Source: Dipylidium caninum (Eukaryota > Platyhelminthes > Cestoda > Cyclophyllidea > Dipylidiidae). Taken from it: a stretch of 64,000 bases of DNA. The translations under genes and the position numbers were made by a program. Location of the stretch: positions 3,534,001-3,598,000 of the forward strand of contig QEYB01001046.1 of NCBI GenBank assembly GCA_017562135.1, in the 5' to 3' direction. The first letter of the stretch is position 1; every line of letters starts with the position of its first letter. Below, one piece after another: positions 1 to 9,300 of this stretch. The notes beneath the pieces were generated by a model. It did no database searches, was not told the origin of the DNA, and saw only the letters and a list, made by a program, of their open reading frames with translations.

Positions 1-598
1 GAAAACTCAACACCAAATACGACCTTGAAGGTACTACATGTCGCACTTAAATTATGACTTATCAGTAAATGGAAAACTATCTCTTAAAGTTGACTACTTG
101 CCTGCCATTCGTGCCCAGAAAACAGTTCTAGGAGCAATATATAATGAAAATGTTGCATTAAGTTAAAATAAATTGCCATACCTAACTTCCGAATCAAATG
201 CCACGAAGTTTCACTGACCTGAGACCCTACATTCACTTAACACTGCCGAGTAAGTCATTATGACACAAATCAGAATTTATAAATGGTAGGAGGATCTACC
301 ATTCTGAGTCATTTTATACTAGCAATCATAAAAACTAACGGATCCTATTTCAAGATTATCGTCGCTGAAGGGTTTGCACCATGTCTAACTCTGAACTTTG
401 TAATAATTAGCAACAGATTGGTATACTAACCACACCAACGGCAAATATGCTACATAATTATGAAGTGGCGAAATAAGGTCTTCCAAATCAAAAGGATGCC
501 CTGATTATAAGAAAAAAAAGCTCAAATTCTATTTCAGCGCGAGACTCTCTCAAAGACTGAATCATGTGCATAATGATACAAGTCAAAGATTCGCACTC
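1..598. other. Likely MRPL45 intron, no exon seen
   Basis: The last visible MRPL45 exon ends in a GTGAGT donor at about 599 on the minus strand. I looked for the remaining conserved C-terminal segments of mL45 in this stretch and found none, so it most likely belongs to an intron that continues beyond the left edge. Confidence 0.45.
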
Positions 599-1468
599 AC
601 CACAAAGGCTTTTTCTGTTATAAGCTCAAGAAGGCGATCTTCTTTGTCATAAAATCTAAAAAATGACAACGGGTCATTTTAATTTTTTGCCTCATCGAAC
701 TTGATTGATGAGTCAACTTAATGATCCCACTTTACCATGACCATCTCTAGTAAATTAAAACTGTACTAAGGATTAACTGTTGTGCAGGTTATTTATATAA
801 GTAATTACCAAAGCAGTGAATGGTGATCTAAATTGATCCTAAAACCGCATCAACACAAAAAAATACTATCAGAAATTCAAAAGTGAGTGGCCAACATGCT
901 TGGGAAGAAGAGTGTGCACTTCTTTGTAAATTGCATCCGCTTCAGATGGAAATCCTGATGTACTGAATGTTGGTTTATGCTTCTTCACGCTAAGAATTGC
1001 TCTTGTCGTTTTCGCTTTCTTAGCCAGAGATTCTTTCATTGCCGTTATCCCCTAAGATTATACAGACATTTCAAAAAAATGAAAGTAAAGTACCCCAGAA
1101 GAAAGCAAAGATGATTTGCCATCACCCTCGGGAGGTACATATTCATCGAAAATACGACCTGAGAAAGAAGATGTCTTTAGATCTCGCCTACTACCAAAAG
1201 TTTTAGTAATAGATCAAAAAAGTGTACCAGAATGGGTCATATTAATGGGGCGTTCTTGAAACAAGATGGGTGGCATCAAACCATTCCGACGCAGGTGTTC
1301 CCGTACTTCTGAAGAAGTGGCATTTTCAAAACCGCTCTTCCCTCCAATTGATAAAAAATCAGGATCAAAAGGCTGAACCCATGGTTGCATCTGACGAATG
1401 AGACGAAACTTAGGAATCCACGGTTTGTGTCGAATAAAACGCACCGATAACAGCAAAATAGGTCGCAT
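599..1468 (-). CDS. MRPL45: Mitochondrial ribosomal protein L45 (mL45), 3' part missing
   Basis: Large-subunit protein of the mitochondrial ribosome; the family helps dock the ribosome to the inner membrane. Four exons read on the minus strand: 1468-1228, 1158-1094, 1051-about 880, and about 635-599. The start MRPILLLSVRFIRHKPW is basic and hydrophobic, as expected for a mitochondrial presequence. Family landmarks are KPWIPKFRL (like the TPPIYQPKF segment), EHLRRNGLMPP, and the strongly conserved IFDEYVPPEGD. The next exon begins MKESLAKKAKTTRAIL, then FPSEADAIYKEVHTLL, and the last visible exon gives FYDKEDRLLELITEKAFV before a GTGAGT donor at about 599. The C-terminal catalytic-like fold exons must lie left of position 1. 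A TTTTTTTTCAG acceptor sits 24 nt before the ATG and may be a spliced-leader acceptor. The join between the third and fourth exons does not keep frame with simple GT-AG sites, so that edge is approximate. Confidence 0.86.
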
Positions 1469-1492
1469 ATCAATAATATGATCGAGAGGATT

Positions 1493-2468
1493 CTGAAAAA
1501 AAAGAGTTGCTGCTACATTTCCAGCTTTAAAGTTAGTGGAAGAGGCGACCAAAAAAACAAGTCGAGAACATCAATAAAGTCATAAATATCGGTCAATTTG
1601 ACATAAAAATGTAAAGTGTAGGACTAACATGCGCGCGGAAAGAAAAAGCGTATATCATGGACAGAGGAGAAAGGAAATATAAATGCTGGTAACGAATGAA
1701 AGCAAAAGTGTATTAAATTTGCGAGACGGCGAAGAGAAGTGACCCGTAAGAAGTCAATTAGAACTATGCTCAGGCGCAAAAAGGCGTTATATCAGTGGCG
1801 TATCCAGAACAATCGCGCAACAGAATTAGCGAAGGTGCGGAGCTGACGTGAAGCCGTCAGGGCATGTTGAAAAGCGCGGTGCTTGGCAGCCTACACGAAG
1901 TGACAGTATTGAAAGGCCGGCCTCAGCGACACATGGCAGAGGAAAGCGCGCCGTGCCATTTATTCGAAGAATTAATTATACATGGAGTTTAACATATGAG
2001 ACGAAATAGTTTGCCTTCTTCGTGAATCTGATATAAACACTACTGGTGAATGTGACAAAATATTTCATACTAGGAATATTATTGTAAGCAACACACGAGG
2101 ATACAGAGAATGCGCTTTGCGCCCCAAAATCTTAGAATAAGTTAATAAGTCTATCATTGTGCTTCACAATATCGGAAAAAATTGTGAGGTGTCCGAACTT
2201 CTTTGATTTAGGACATGAACATTAACTTTGCACTCGTAATGAACGTTGTATCCAGTGCTTGTTCCCGGCGCCCACTACCGCAAATTCTCATGCGCGTCTT
2301 ATCTCAGTTTACATAAGGTGTGTTAAATAATACTTTTGATTCTGTTATAATTGCACCATTCTTTTTTTCGGAATAACACTTTAATTTGGTCGGACATCCT
2401 CTCTACAGTAACTTGTTGCTGTTGTCACTACTTGCGTGCGCTAAGCGGACTGTGTGGCTTGATTACAA
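1493..2468. promoter_or_regulatory. Divergent intergenic region between MRPL45 and LIN52
   Basis: These 976 bases lie between the putative 5' acceptor of MRPL45 on the minus strand and the LIN52 start codon on the plus strand, so both promoters must sit here. The part around 1700-1960 is richer in GC and CpG than its surroundings. I see no long open frame or conserved exon, and no specific binding site can be named. Confidence 0.45.
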
Positions 2469-2871
2469 ATGGAAGAGCAGAATCTAGTTACTACAGAGAA
2501 TTTTGACAGGGCGTCTCCTGAACTCTGGCCTGACCAAAGTGTGTCCTTTTTTAAGCGTAACATCTGTAGGCGTCTCTGAGTTTATATCAATACGGCAACC
2601 CGATCTAAACATTCAAACGCCTTCCAAGTACAGGACTGACTTGGACAAAGAGGACCTGGAACTAATACATGGCAGGAAGAAATAACCTAACATCTTTTAG
2701 ATTTCGGGAGCCTGTCAACGCAACAGCTTATGGACAAAATCAAGCATCTTCAAAACCTTGCCTATCAAGTCGGTTTGGAGGAATGTATGCACTTACTTCC
2801 TGCATCTTATTCCCTGTCTAGCTAGGGAGATGGCTCGCGGGAAGTTTTTAAACATTTTGGGAAGACAGTAG
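2469..2871 (+). CDS. LIN52: LIN52, MuvB core / DREAM complex subunit
   Basis: LIN52 is a small subunit of the MuvB core, which joins p130/E2F (DREAM) or B-Myb to control cell-cycle genes in the nucleus. Four exons, 2469-2538, 2570-2671, 2701-2784 and 2822-2871, give 101 aa, against 116 in human. Family signatures are visible in order: FDRASPELWPDQ (human LDRASPDLWPEQ), FGSLSTQQLMDKI, LQNLAYQVGLEESREMARG and KFLNILG. The three introns are 31, 29 and 37 nt. The 29-nt intron at 2672-2700 has no GT donor; the only solution that keeps the conserved frame starts with GC and ends TTTTAG. The LxSxExL docking motif equivalent is not clearly present. The next gene, SNRNP25, begins 167 bp downstream on the same strand. 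Confidence 0.93.
2672..2700 (+). other. LIN52: 29-nt GC-AG intron in LIN52
   Basis: Exon 2 reads DLELIH and then a G; exon 3 resumes with AT TTC GGG AGC CTG, giving DFGSL, which aligns with human ELGSL. No GT exists at a position that preserves the frame, while ATG|GCAGGA with TTTTAG as acceptor does. Unspliced, the frame stops at TAA seven codons after the donor. The length is below that of most known spliceosomal introns. Confidence 0.7.
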
Positions 2872-3034
2872 AGCAGTCGCAACCATCGAACAAAACTTTA
2901 CTGTATCAATGTTAAATATATTTCGTCCATCCCGACTAACATCTGTTTCATGCCACGCTGGTGTTGTTATTGGTTCCTATTCCTGAACCTACCGCGATCA
3001 AATATAACAAGGTACGATATTTAACACGTTTCAG

Positions 3035-3038
3035 GCTT
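3035..3038 (+). promoter_or_regulatory. Candidate spliced-leader acceptor before SNRNP25
   Basis: The sequence AACACGTTTCAG ends at 3034 and is followed by GCTT and then the SNRNP25 ATG at 3039. No upstream coding exon in frame with this ATG is convincing, so the acceptor would fit trans-splicing of a spliced leader four bases before the start codon. This is inference; a normal 5'UTR intron is also possible. Confidence 0.45.
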
Positions 3039-3628
3039 ATGGATCGTAACACCTTGTGGGATGCCCTAGATGTCCTTGACAAATTCCAGTCTTTTCAAGA
3101 CAAAGTCGGCGCAGACATATCCTACTTGTCCTCAACTGATGAATTTTTGAAGGACGTTAAGTATAAGAACGCCGACCAAACCGAGAGGTTGCTGGACATA
3201 CTAACCGCTGGCCACCATGGTCAAGTAGGGCGAACATTCATGAGCAGAGCCACATTTAGGCTATGCGGTTGGTGGTCATTCGTGGTGAGGAAAAGCTTCA
3301 CATTACAGTTCCTACTAATGGTAGGACTTACGATATATTTTGTGCTATCGCAAGTGCAATTACTGATAAACTTGAAGAAGAAGGAAGGAATTACAGGACC
3401 TTGGTCTCAAATGTCAACAGGCAATACAAGGCAGCAGCTGTGAGAGCTTTCTCCGTTCCACCGCCACTAAAGCACTTAAATTGGCGAAGGTTTTGGCGAA
3501 CGCACTGTATTGCCTCAAATGAGGCAATAATAGAGAACAGAAACACGCCACTAAAGAATGTTCCTGGTTTGGCCAATGGCAGTGTGCTGTACTTCATTCG
3601 ACGAAACAGAAAGAAAACAAGTAAATAG
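3039..3628 (+). CDS. SNRNP25: U11/U12 snRNP 25 kDa protein
   Basis: Component of the U11/U12 di-snRNP of the minor (U12) spliceosome; the C-terminal half is a ubiquitin-like fold. Two exons, 3039-3224 and 3260-3628, separated by a 35-nt GT-AG intron in phase 0, give 184 aa. Across the splice the protein reads HHGQ then AMRLVVIRGEEKL, matching human YGQAMTVRVCKMDGE. Further conserved blocks are YDIFCAIASAITDKL (human LDLKKAIQRYV), LNWRRFWRTHCIAS (human ISWSYVWRTYHLTS) and NGSVLYFIRRNRKK at the C-terminus (human RDEVSFIKKLRQK). An insertion of about 20 residues after DKLEEEGRNYRTL is longer than in human. The start chosen is the ATG just after the possible trans-splice acceptor. Its presence implies that this organism keeps minor spliceosome components. 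Confidence 0.93.
3225..3259 (+). other. SNRNP25: 35-nt intron in SNRNP25
   Basis: GTAGGG donor after codon CAA and CACATTTAG acceptor before GCT ATG. Removing it joins two overlapping open frames into one protein that matches SNRNP25 across the junction (GQ|AM). It is a clean example of the ultra-short intron class in this genome. Confidence 0.9.
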
Positions 3629-3632
3629 AAAC

Positions 3633-3638
3633 TTTATT
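3633..3638 (-). terminator. GTF2H4: Poly(A) signal of GTF2H4
   Basis: The minus strand reads TGTGTGAAATAAAG, so AATAAA overlaps the end of the coding region and starts one base after the TGA stop. Cleavage would fall inside the last exon of the opposing gene SNRNP25, so the two 3' ends must overlap. Confidence 0.7.
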
Positions 3639-5882
3639 TCACACAAGTCGCTTTTGTTTCCAGAAAGCGCGGACATCGTCGTGACCAGCCTTAGAAACCA
3701 CCATTACTCGACGCTCAGGGCACTCCCACAGTAAATGTCCGTTACCCTAAGACAAACGTGTCAGGTGTTTAACTCAACTGTTTGCACTGAGATTAGAGAA
3801 GTTGAGTTAACTTGCCTTTGCATAATCACGGACCATTTCAAAGTCGGTATTTTTGGCAAACTGTTCATAGAGGCAGCCCTCCTGGAAGAAAAGTCGTTCC
3901 CTTTCAAGTTCCCAGAGACGGATTTGATCAACTAGTGTCGGGGGTAGAATTGTGGGCTGTATGAGAAAAAAATGGTGAACAGGAAAAATACTTGAAATTA
4001 AGGGGGCAAAACAGATCTTACTTGTTTAAGCATATCCGGATGAGCGTTAGCGGTGAGGAATGATATGATCTAAAAGGTAGATTCTCAAACGTCTCATGCA
4101 CAGGAAGTATTGGTATCTACCCTCTTGAATGAGCAACAGTATTCGACCCTCCAACAGTAATTATATATGAGACGAAGGTCTGGATAATTCCTTATATTTT
4201 CCATTATTTTAAAGTTAATTAGTAAAAGAAAGCCTAAGACAAGCTGAAAGAACTCAAAAAGTTTTAAAAAAATGAGAACGGATAATGCGGTGTCAAAAAC
4301 CTGGTTAGCGCTGATCCCTCGGAGGAGTGCCTCTCGAACAGAGTCTCGCGTTACATCAGCTACTACTAGGTTGGGATATCGCACACGAATTTTGCTGAAC
4401 AAACTCAATAGAGCTGTCTTTAACCGCGAATCTAATAAGAAATGAGAACCTCATGAACTCAATCTATTTATGCTAGTGACAATAGCGAAAGCTTGATGCA
4501 TGATACATTCTTTTTTCCAGTTTAATAGCGCTAATGCACGGTTCATACCGCCTTTTTCACATAAAAGGGGGGCAAACTATGAGTTTTAAACGTAAAGCAC
4601 AACATGAAGGAGCAAAATTCCAAATGATGCATGCTCACCTGTGTAGGCGTAAAGTCTGAAATTAGTTTCAACAAGAATGTAACCTATTTTTGATACGTCT
4701 CTTGTCGAAATACCATCCATCTTGGTCCCGGGTTGACTAACTCCCGTTGGAAGCCGATTGAAAGAAAAGAGAACGTCAGAATCCGCATTGACATTTTGCG
4801 AAGAATCATAGTTTACTGAAGGGCCAAGAGCGAGACTTAACGCCAAGCGTGTAACGTAAAATCTAGGGGCGGTGCGCTTGCGCTGGTAGGCTAAACCCAA
4901 CTCCCTCATATGCTGCAATAAAGTCTGGTGTGCCTGTGACAACATGCTGATAGGGTAACTCTATTAAAAGCCAACTATTAGAAGTAGGAGGAGCAAACAT
5001 GCCTTGCCAATTGAGAGAAAACTCAACTGGAAAACAAAGTGAAGAGCCTCGACTATATTTACTTGATTCTCCTGCAGCTATAATGGTTATGAAACATTAA
5101 ATACCTTAAGATAGTCAAAATAATGCAGTATAAAACGAAGAACTTGTGTTGGCCTATCCATAAGAAGAAACTGGAACCCCCTCTGCGTAATGCCCATCGA
5201 GTGTTCAGCACCTCTACTAGAGTTGGGTTATTCGAAAGTAGATCTACCTTTTCATCAATCCCGACAACAACAGCACATCTCTGACACAGGTACCCACCTC
5301 AGGCGAGTCAGACCCTACCATAAAGTGCAAAATAGACTAGTTCCTGAAGGTACAGGAATGCTGACATACGTCCCACCTTTCGGAAGCATAATTGTCCAAG
5401 AACCGGGGGTCTTTCGGGTGCTTCTCTGCCGTTGTTAATCCAAAATCGCTTAACAGCTGAAGCCCTCTAAAAATTTAGAGCGACAAACACCTACCCACCA
5501 AAAAGTGACACTTTCAATGATTCTTGAAACTTTTTGTTAAGCCTCCAAGACCCTCGAGCGCTATTACTGTCGATGCTATGCCAAACTCGCAAATCAGACA
5601 AATCATTGCAAGTTTGAGTTAAAAGGCCCTGTGAGCCCTTTGGAACCCACCCGGCGATTATAGATTTTGGTATAGCTTGTTCCAAAAACAGTAACCGATG
5701 AACGATCTGTTTGGCGAGTTCTTTAAGCTCTCTGAAAAATTAGCCCTATTAAAGAAGCCAAACCTAAACACGATAAGACATGTTGGAGGATGACTATATA
5801 ACTCATCCAAGTCGTTTACGTTTAGGGTTTTTAGATAATCAAAAATGCAGGTAGCTGTGTCTGCCGCCGTCTTTGTCCCCAT
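3639..5882 (-). CDS. GTF2H4: TFIIH subunit p52 / Tfb2
   Basis: p52 anchors and stimulates the XPB translocase in TFIIH, for transcription initiation and nucleotide excision repair. Exons on the minus strand include 5882-5764, 5731-5495, 5466-5370, 5336-5248, 5216-5105, about 5071-5003, 4960-4639, about 4436-4304, about 4071-4023, about 3960-3812 and a last one ending at 3639. Family matches in order: LDELYSHPPTCLIVFR, LLFLEQAIPKSIIAGWV, SERWDSILHFMVGSDSP, GFQFLLMDRPTQVLRFIL, ALHFVFQLSFLSIGK, LQHMRELGLAYQRKR, ILVETNFRLYAYT, RYPNLVVADVTRDSV, AHPDMLKQ, DQIRLWELERERLFF, and VMVVSKAGHDDVRAFWK at the end. Exon phases agree throughout the 5' half. One intron (4961-5002) is GC-AG. AATAAA lies directly after the stop, at 3638-3633. 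The gene is convergent with SNRNP25 and divergent from MMS19. Confidence 0.95.
4961..5002 (-). other. GTF2H4: 42-nt GC-AG intron in GTF2H4
   Basis: The exon ends LSIGK with donor AAG|GCATGT, a classic GC-donor context, and the next exon starts AGTTACCCTATC (SYPISMLSQ) after TTTTAATAG. This joins the two halves of the conserved segment that in human reads TLGKDYSVEGM. Without splicing the frame stops shortly after the donor. It is the second GC-AG intron in the first 5 kb of the window. Confidence 0.75.
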
Positions 5883-6356
5883 CGAGTCACGGCTAGCGAT
5901 TGGTTAGATTTTATTGATAATACTATAAACGCTTGTTTTTAAATGTCAGTGTTAACAAACTGAATTTAATGAAGGCTATTTGCCAGCGTAATATTGTCTC
6001 GCAATTGGTAAGATATATCAGTAAATACTGGAATTAATTTACTTACTTTGAATGGTAGTTTGATGAATGCACGAAAGGTCAATTTACAACGGTTAGGTTA
6101 CTGGTCGGCGGTTAGTTGTGGCGGTAGTTCTCTAGAACGTCTTCTGCAGTTATCATTTCACCCGGCAGCACTTTTTGTTTAGATTCTCCATATGCGCTAT
6201 TTAGCACAATCAGTTTGTTACTATAAATTGTCTGGATAATTATAATTCACAATTTCTCGTGGTCCCTAGCATCCGATATCCTCCTAATGCTTTATTTGCG
6301 CGATTGTATATTTCTGATATTCAATCTGTGTTGATTTTTAGGTACTTAAGACCACG
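5883..6356. promoter_or_regulatory. Divergent promoter region of GTF2H4 and MMS19
   Basis: 474 bp separate the start codon of GTF2H4 (minus) from the first candidate start of MMS19 (plus). The stretch is AT-rich and holds no conserved exon. It must contain both promoters. A TTTTTAG acceptor ends at 6341, just before the MMS19 candidate start, and could be a spliced-leader or 5'UTR intron acceptor. Confidence 0.55.
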
Positions 6357-9300
6357 ATGCAATTACTATCTCTCATCGAATCTTTGCGGCAAGTTGAACT
6401 CTGTAACCCTTACTTTTTAGGGAAGTTTTGACTGGTTTGGATACGTCTTTACAGATGGACGCCTTCTTGAAGATTAACGATGCTGTTCGTTCATTACCAC
6501 GGAAATACTTTACCATTAAGGAGGGTAATAATCGAATTTACAAACATCCCTTCCGTTTTAATCTAAAGTCTCACATCTAGTTGACTTTTACGTCTCTCGT
6601 TTCGTTTTGTGCGATCCAAATTTAATCAAGATCGTACTTGAGGGCATAATTTGGTTCGCTGATCAAGAACTTCTTGATGGCGATTGCGCAGTGAAAATAT
6701 GCAGCGATGGATTCTTTTCAAGTCTCCATATACCAAGTCTTGGGAATGTTGAGCGCAGACTTGCTTACCGTTTGCTTTTTGCTCTGCTTTCATTTGAACC
6801 CACACGTTCTGGTCTCGTCAAGATGAAACTAAGTTTTATTCGCGGCTTCATTACTTCTGTGGAAGGGGAAAAAGATCCTTGCTGCCTCATGACGGTTTTC
6901 TCTATGCATCCACTTGTACTGCAGCATTTTGAACTTGGGAGTCTAGCCGAAAAGCACTTTGATTGCATGGCAGCCTACTTCCCGGTGGATTATGCACCAG
7001 TAAGTTTGCCTTTACAGCTTATTCTTTTCAATTTGTCGTGCGCATGTATTGTTTTGTCATTAGTGGTACACAAATGGACAACTTCACCCGTCGAAATTGA
7101 TCTTCATTGCAATTTTGATTTCTACCTCTTTCGTTTTGGGAGTGTATTGGCGTAATTCCGCTTCAGCCGTGATCCCATAGTCGAATGTATTTAATGTCTA
7201 TATTTTTACTCTGCCTTTATAGCCATCGGAAATTAGTGCTAAAATAAGTAGAATGCAGCTGGCAGAACAGCTACGATCGTGCCTATGGGCAGCCCGCCAC
7301 CTGGACGGGGGCCTTTTGCTCCCCTTGCTTCTTGAAAAATCGGGTGCTTACCAACCGGAGGCACGCGATGACGCTCTTGCCCTCCTCGCCGACTGCTTAG
7401 TAGGCGTACCTCACTCGGCTTCTTTTCTCTCTAAGTATTCCTTTGTCTCTTTACCACTGCAAGATGCCATCAACATCAATCACGTTACCGCCTATCTCTT
7501 CGCTATCTGTAACTTGGTTAAGCAGTTGGTAGGTACTTAATTCCGCTCCAATTGACCTATATATCGGGTTGATTATAACTCTGTTTCTGAACCATCAATC
7601 TCGTTATTCCCTTTTATATTGACTTGAGGTTCCTCCAATGTTAACTTCCTTTTATCATAAGTTCCTCCCATCTTTTTATGTATTTCTTGTGCTTTTTCGG
7701 TCTTCTAGTCTTTTTCTTAGGCAACTGAATTGGATCCATCGGCCGATAGTGGCAATGTGGATCAATTACTGTCCATCGTTGCTGGATTGGCTATGATTTA
7801 TAGAAATAAGGTTGTTTACGTTCTTTGTATTATTGCTTTTTGCCTGAGTTTTCTTCGAATGTGTAAACCTTGAATATGGCTGACTCCCGCCCACTTTTAT
7901 AGTTAGAAGAAAATGACTTCGTGGAGACCCTTTTGAAGTGTCTTTGGCCAAAACTTCCCGAATCTGAGACGAAAAATTTTGATTTGAGGTACGCCGAAGA
8001 CCTGGACAATGTACCGCGTAATTTGGTTGCCGACTGTCTCCTTACGGCAGTTCTTTCAAGCCCCAGCGGACCCATATTCGCCTCTCTTTTCCAACGTCTC
8101 GTAGCACCTATCATGTGGCCCAAAATTGACCCTGTCGACGCTGATGACCACTTTTATGAAATCAAAACCAGAGAGGTCGACACTTGTCAATTAATTGTTG
8201 AGTCTACATGTTTTATAATCTTGACAGAGAACATTTTCTTTTCTAGGTTATAATGTGGACGCCTCAAGCCTTGTTACTCTACCGTTTATTTTCAAACTTC
8301 TCTCGGGTCAAGAATTTGTCACTCCAAGTTATGTTATCTGTTATTTTTTAAAGATTGCTTAGATAGTCTCATGATCTTTTGCCCTTAAACATGTCTTTGA
8401 AGAAAACCGATGTTGCTTATGTTAGAGTGAAGTGCGGACGATGTATGCTGGCTAATTAAATCCATGTAGTTCCTTGTATTCCAACTCCCGACTACTCCAA
8501 CTGTTATCAAATCCACTTATTTTTTCGGACACTTCAACTGCATTGTTTTTTGATCTAGTTGGAATAATGGTACTTAGTTTTTTTATCTTAAACATAATCG
8601 TGGGAACTGTTTCTGTTCTGATTAGAAACTACGCATGTTCCACTTTTAATTAACACTTCGTTACGCAGCTAAATCGCCTTTATCACGCATTTGCTTACAG
8701 ACCTTCGGATGGACGAAGGGGAAATCGGGACCCTTATTTTCAATCTTCTCCATACCTTGAAAAGATCTTTTGGTGATCTTCGACTGTGTCATGATAGCAG
8801 CCACCGAATCATAACGGAACTCGTTTCCTTCGGTGTACTTTGCCGTTTATTTTCAGTTTTCAGTAACGATTACAAAGAACTGGAAATAGCATTCCTGGAA
8901 TTTTGTCCGCATGTTTTTGGCCACTTGTCTTCCGAAGAAATGGAAGCGCCTCTGCAGGAAATAATGTATTAGAAATGTTTTGGTTTTTGCAAGCAATTGC
9001 CCTTGTTTTTGATGGAATCATTGTGGCATCTAACTAAACTAAACTCTTGCGTCTCTTCTCTGAATATCTTTGAATATTCTCTCGGGGTTAATCAAATCTA
9101 CTCCTAACTGAGTATTTTCAACTTATGTTGGTAGGTTTATCTACTAAACAGTTGAAGTAATTGCCTAATTTGTTTCGTTCCAAAGGCTTGAAATTTTCTA
9201 ATTTTAATCTTAGTGGAACCAAAATTCCCAAGTTGGGTTTCTAATATCATTCTTTTTATTTAGATCATAAAATTTTGCTGTCTTCGTAGCCTAATACATA

